From assembly GCA_001724245.1 (NCBI GenBank), contig MEDX01000024.1, positions 1-42,893 on the forward strand: a DNA stretch of 42,893 bases. The letters run 5' to 3'. Positions 40,932-42,893 of the stretch are shown one piece after another. Each line of letters begins with the position of its first letter. Positions within the stretch are counted from its first letter, which is position 1. The position numbers and the translations under genes are program-made. The stretch comes from Fonticula-like sp. SCN 57-25. Its lineage: Eukaryota > Nucleariida > Rotosphaerida. Below the pieces are notes generated by a model. It saw only the letters and a program-made list of their open reading frames with translations, made no database searches and was not told the origin of the DNA.

Positions 40932-42693
40932 ATGTCGGCCGCCTGGCTGGTCACGTGTGTTCGGCGGACGGGGCGGCTGGCCGCCACCCGCGCGGTGAGC
41001 ACGCTGGCAGGCGCCGGTGCGCCGCTTTTACCTGTGCATGTCTATGTCGCTAACCGCACTGTGCCACCTAGATGCCCAGCATTTGTCGGCCAAGTACAAT
41101 GTCACGGTCGATGACGCATGCAACATCCCGCAATCGCTTCTGGCCAAGGTGGGCCGTGATCTGCACCGCCAGCCTCGGCATCCGCTCAACACGATCAAGG
41201 TGCTCATTGAGACTGCGCTGCAGAAGCACGCAAAGCTAGAGGCTGAGTCGCCGTACAAGGTGTTTGACGCGCTCCCGCCGTTCGTGTCGACAAAGGACAA
41301 CTTTGACGATCTCCTGACGCCGGCCGATCACGTCAGCCGGCGGCCCACCGACACGTACTACGCCAACCGCGGCACGGTGCTGCGCACGCACACGTCCGCG
41401 CACCAGTCGCAGCTCTACCGCGCCCGAGAGGTGCGAATCCTTGCCGCGCACACTTGCCCTAATGATGATGTTCAGAGGTCGTTTGTCGTGGCCGCCGACG
41501 TGTACCGCCGCGACGAGATCGACAGCTCGCACTACCCGGCCTTCCACCAAATGGAGGGCGTCCGCCTCTTTGACGCCGAAAAGGTACATGCTGGCGGCCT
41601 GCGGCGGGACCGCATCGGCGACACTGGCCCCCACGAAGAGTCCGTCTTTCGTTCCTGTGAATCATACTCATGTGTGCGTATAGGCAAGCGGCCATTCAGC
41701 CGGCACACTCGGTGCAAATTGCGTCTTTTGTGGAGCGTCACCTCAAGAACACTTTGAATTTTTTGCTGGAAGAGCTCTTTCACGGTCGCTACCCTGTACG
41801 TCTCTTTTGTTCGGTACCCGCTGGCGTGTTTTGTATATGCGTGGGCATTTGCTGTGTATGTATTGAGTGAATACTTGTGTGTGTATGTGTGTACGTTTAT
41901 ATATGTGTTTGTGTGTCTGCGCACTTGCTTTGTGTGTATATTCTGCTCTATTTCCTTCCCTTCCCTCGCCCCGTATCTAATCCTCTCGCCAGATCCGCTG
42001 GATCGATGCCGAGTTCCCCTTCACACGCAGCTCGTGGGAAGTCGAAATCGAGCACGCGCCCGGCGAGTGGATGGAAGTCCTCGGCTGCGGCGTCATCCAG
42101 CAGCAGATCCTCGACCACAACGGCTGTGAGGACCAGGTGGGCTGGGCATTTGGCCTCGGCCTCGAGCGCCTCGCTATGCTCCTCTTTGAGATCCCCGACA
42201 TCCGCCTCTTCTGGAGCGAGGTGCGTCGCCTTGTACTGCTGACACTTGGCTGACTTTTCGTATCAGGACCCGCGGTTCATCAGCCAGTTTGAGGAGGGAA
42301 AGATCGTCAAGTTTGCCCCGTACTCGCGCTTCCCCGCCTGCTACAAGGACATTACCTTTTGGCACCCGCCGCAAGGCATCCACGAGAACGACTTTTTCGA
42401 GCTCGTGCGTTCCGTCGGCGGCGACCTCGTCGAGAACGTCAAGCTGGTACGCCTTTAAGCGCTTGCCTGCCATTGCTAAGCGTGTGACAGATTGACAGGT
42501 TTGAGCACAAGACAAAGGGCGTCAGCACTTGCTACCGCATCCTCTACCGCTCCATGGACAGGTGCGCGGCGGTTCACAAGCGTATCCTTTCTAACTAGCA
42601 TTGAATAGGTCGCTCACGAATGAGGAGATTAATGTGCTGCAGCAGGCCGTCCGCGACAAGGCAAGCGCCGAGCTCGCCTGCGTGCTTCGCTAG
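40932..42693 (+). CDS. FARS2: Mitochondrial phenylalanyl-tRNA synthetase (FARS2 type, monomeric)
   Basis: Eight exons (40932-41016, 41072-41430, 41476-41639, 41684-41795, 41993-42220, 42267-42446, 42491-42561, 42609-42693) give 427 aa. Reaction: Phe + ATP + tRNA-Phe to Phe-tRNA in mitochondria. Residues 1-28 are Arg/Ala/Thr-rich, a likely presequence. Class II motifs: [18 protein letters not shown] (motif 2) and [14 protein letters not shown] (motif 3). The C-terminal ferredoxin-fold anticodon-binding domain starts at [17 protein letters not shown] and includes [17 protein letters not shown]. The third intron uses GTCCGT as donor (41640), required to keep the frame into [15 protein letters not shown]. 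The fourth intron is 197 nt and contains a TG-rich repeat. AATAAA follows 66 bp after the stop. Confidence 0.94.
41875..41938. repeat. TG/TGTA-rich tract inside FARS2 intron 4
   Basis: An imperfect (TG)n stretch of about 64 bp within the 197-nt intron 41796-41992; it probably accounts for this intron being longer than the local norm. Confidence 0.7.
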
Positions 42694-42759
42694 ATAAAAA
42701 AGAATGATACTATAACATCACCATTTTTGATATTTGCAATACAGTCTGTCCCATACACC

Positions 42760-42765
42760 AATAAA
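42760..42765 (+). other. AATAAA polyadenylation signal of FARS2
   Basis: A canonical hexamer 66 bp downstream of the FARS2 stop codon, before the next start at 42839. Confidence 0.5.
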
Positions 42766-42838
42766 TGCTTCTTCCCACGCCAAAAGGGGGATCGATCAGT
42801 TTGCAGTTTGCAGTATTATTGGTGGCCGGGCTCTAAAG

Positions 42839-42893
42839 ATGCTCGCGAGCCAGGCACCGCGCCTTGCGGTCGGTGCGCCGCGCGCGCGTGTTG
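42839..42893 (+). CDS. Start of a further gene (truncated by window end)
   Basis: An ATG at 42839 opens MLASQAPRLAVGAPRARVL to the window end. An inverted CCAAT box (ATTGGTGG) lies at 42819-42826, close upstream. GTGCGC at 42873, after the codon for V11 plus one base, matches the local donor consensus, so exon 1 may be only 34 nt. The basic, acid-free N-terminus could be a mitochondrial presequence. No family can be given. Confidence 0.4.
   Translation, partial: MLASQAPRLAVGAPRARV

Noticed and set aside
1-42893. CRISPR arrays, insertion sequences, retroelements, rRNA
   Set aside because: No direct-repeat/spacer array, transposase, reverse transcriptase, terminal repeats or rRNA-like sequence was seen; the window is eukaryotic and gene-dense.

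Overview
This window is nuclear DNA from a gene-dense, GC-rich unicellular eukaryote. It holds 23 recognisable protein genes plus the first codons of one more. I placed 70 introns by joining reading frames against conserved protein families. They are short (41-259 nt, mostly 45-75), T-rich on the sense strand, and nearly all begin GTACG or GTGCG. The gene set mixes a PIWI-clade Argonaute, a Zn2Cys6+PAS transcription factor, a Rap1GAP, an MFSD8/CLN7-like transporter, ERMP1, BCKDK and mitochondrial PheRS. PIWI rules out an ordinary fungus and the mitochondrial enzymes rule out an anaerobe. An amoebozoan or another protist close to Obazoa fits best, but the taxon is inferred, not shown.

Layout, left to right: 3' end of DDX46/PRP5 (1-1116, +); MFSD8-like transporter (1354-3262, +); SCCPDH-like oxidoreductase (3550-5274, +); NOP9 (5467-7817, -) divergent from PWP2 (7925-10931, +); FAD synthase (11160-12026, +); F-box protein (12307-13460, -); ERMP1-like M28 peptidase (13760-17075, -) divergent from BCKDK-like kinase (17223-18555, +); CNDP2-like dipeptidase (18740-20495, -) divergent from PIWI (20710-23579, +); Zn2Cys6+PAS factor (24400-25458, +); SNX5/6-like sorting nexin (26023-27734, -); a membrane-anchored glycosyltransferase-like protein (28019-29113, -) whose ATG overlaps the stop codon of a tiny ATP-synthase-subunit-e-like gene (29110-29409, -); Rap1GAP (30314-33488, +); monoacylglycerol-lipase-like hydrolase (33858-34795, -) divergent from RGP1 (34872-36334, +); DUF2039/C9orf85 (36410-37116, -) divergent from a small secreted DUF4787-like protein (37241-37649, +); GT31-like type II membrane protein (37826-39414, +); an unrecognised gene (39848-40609, +); mitochondrial PheRS (40932-42693, +); start of a further gene (42839-end).

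The genes are mostly unrelated housekeeping functions, but arrangement and control are informative. Five head-to-head pairs share 76-214 bp between start codons. NOP9 and PWP2, both small-subunit ribosome biogenesis factors, share a 107-bp bidirectional promoter with a CACGTG E-box beside each start codon. The PIWI/CNDP2 promoter carries three perfect CArG boxes (CC(A/T)6GG) spaced 18-19 bp apart, which suggests MADS-box/SRF control. A 32-bp motif is repeated three times just upstream of FAD synthase.

The points most worth a second look are the PIWI gene with intact DEDH residues and its CArG cluster, the near-uniform GTRCG 5' splice site that predicts a compensating change in U1 and/or U6 snRNA, and the ATGA stop-start overlap. 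No tRNA, rRNA, CRISPR or mobile element was found.
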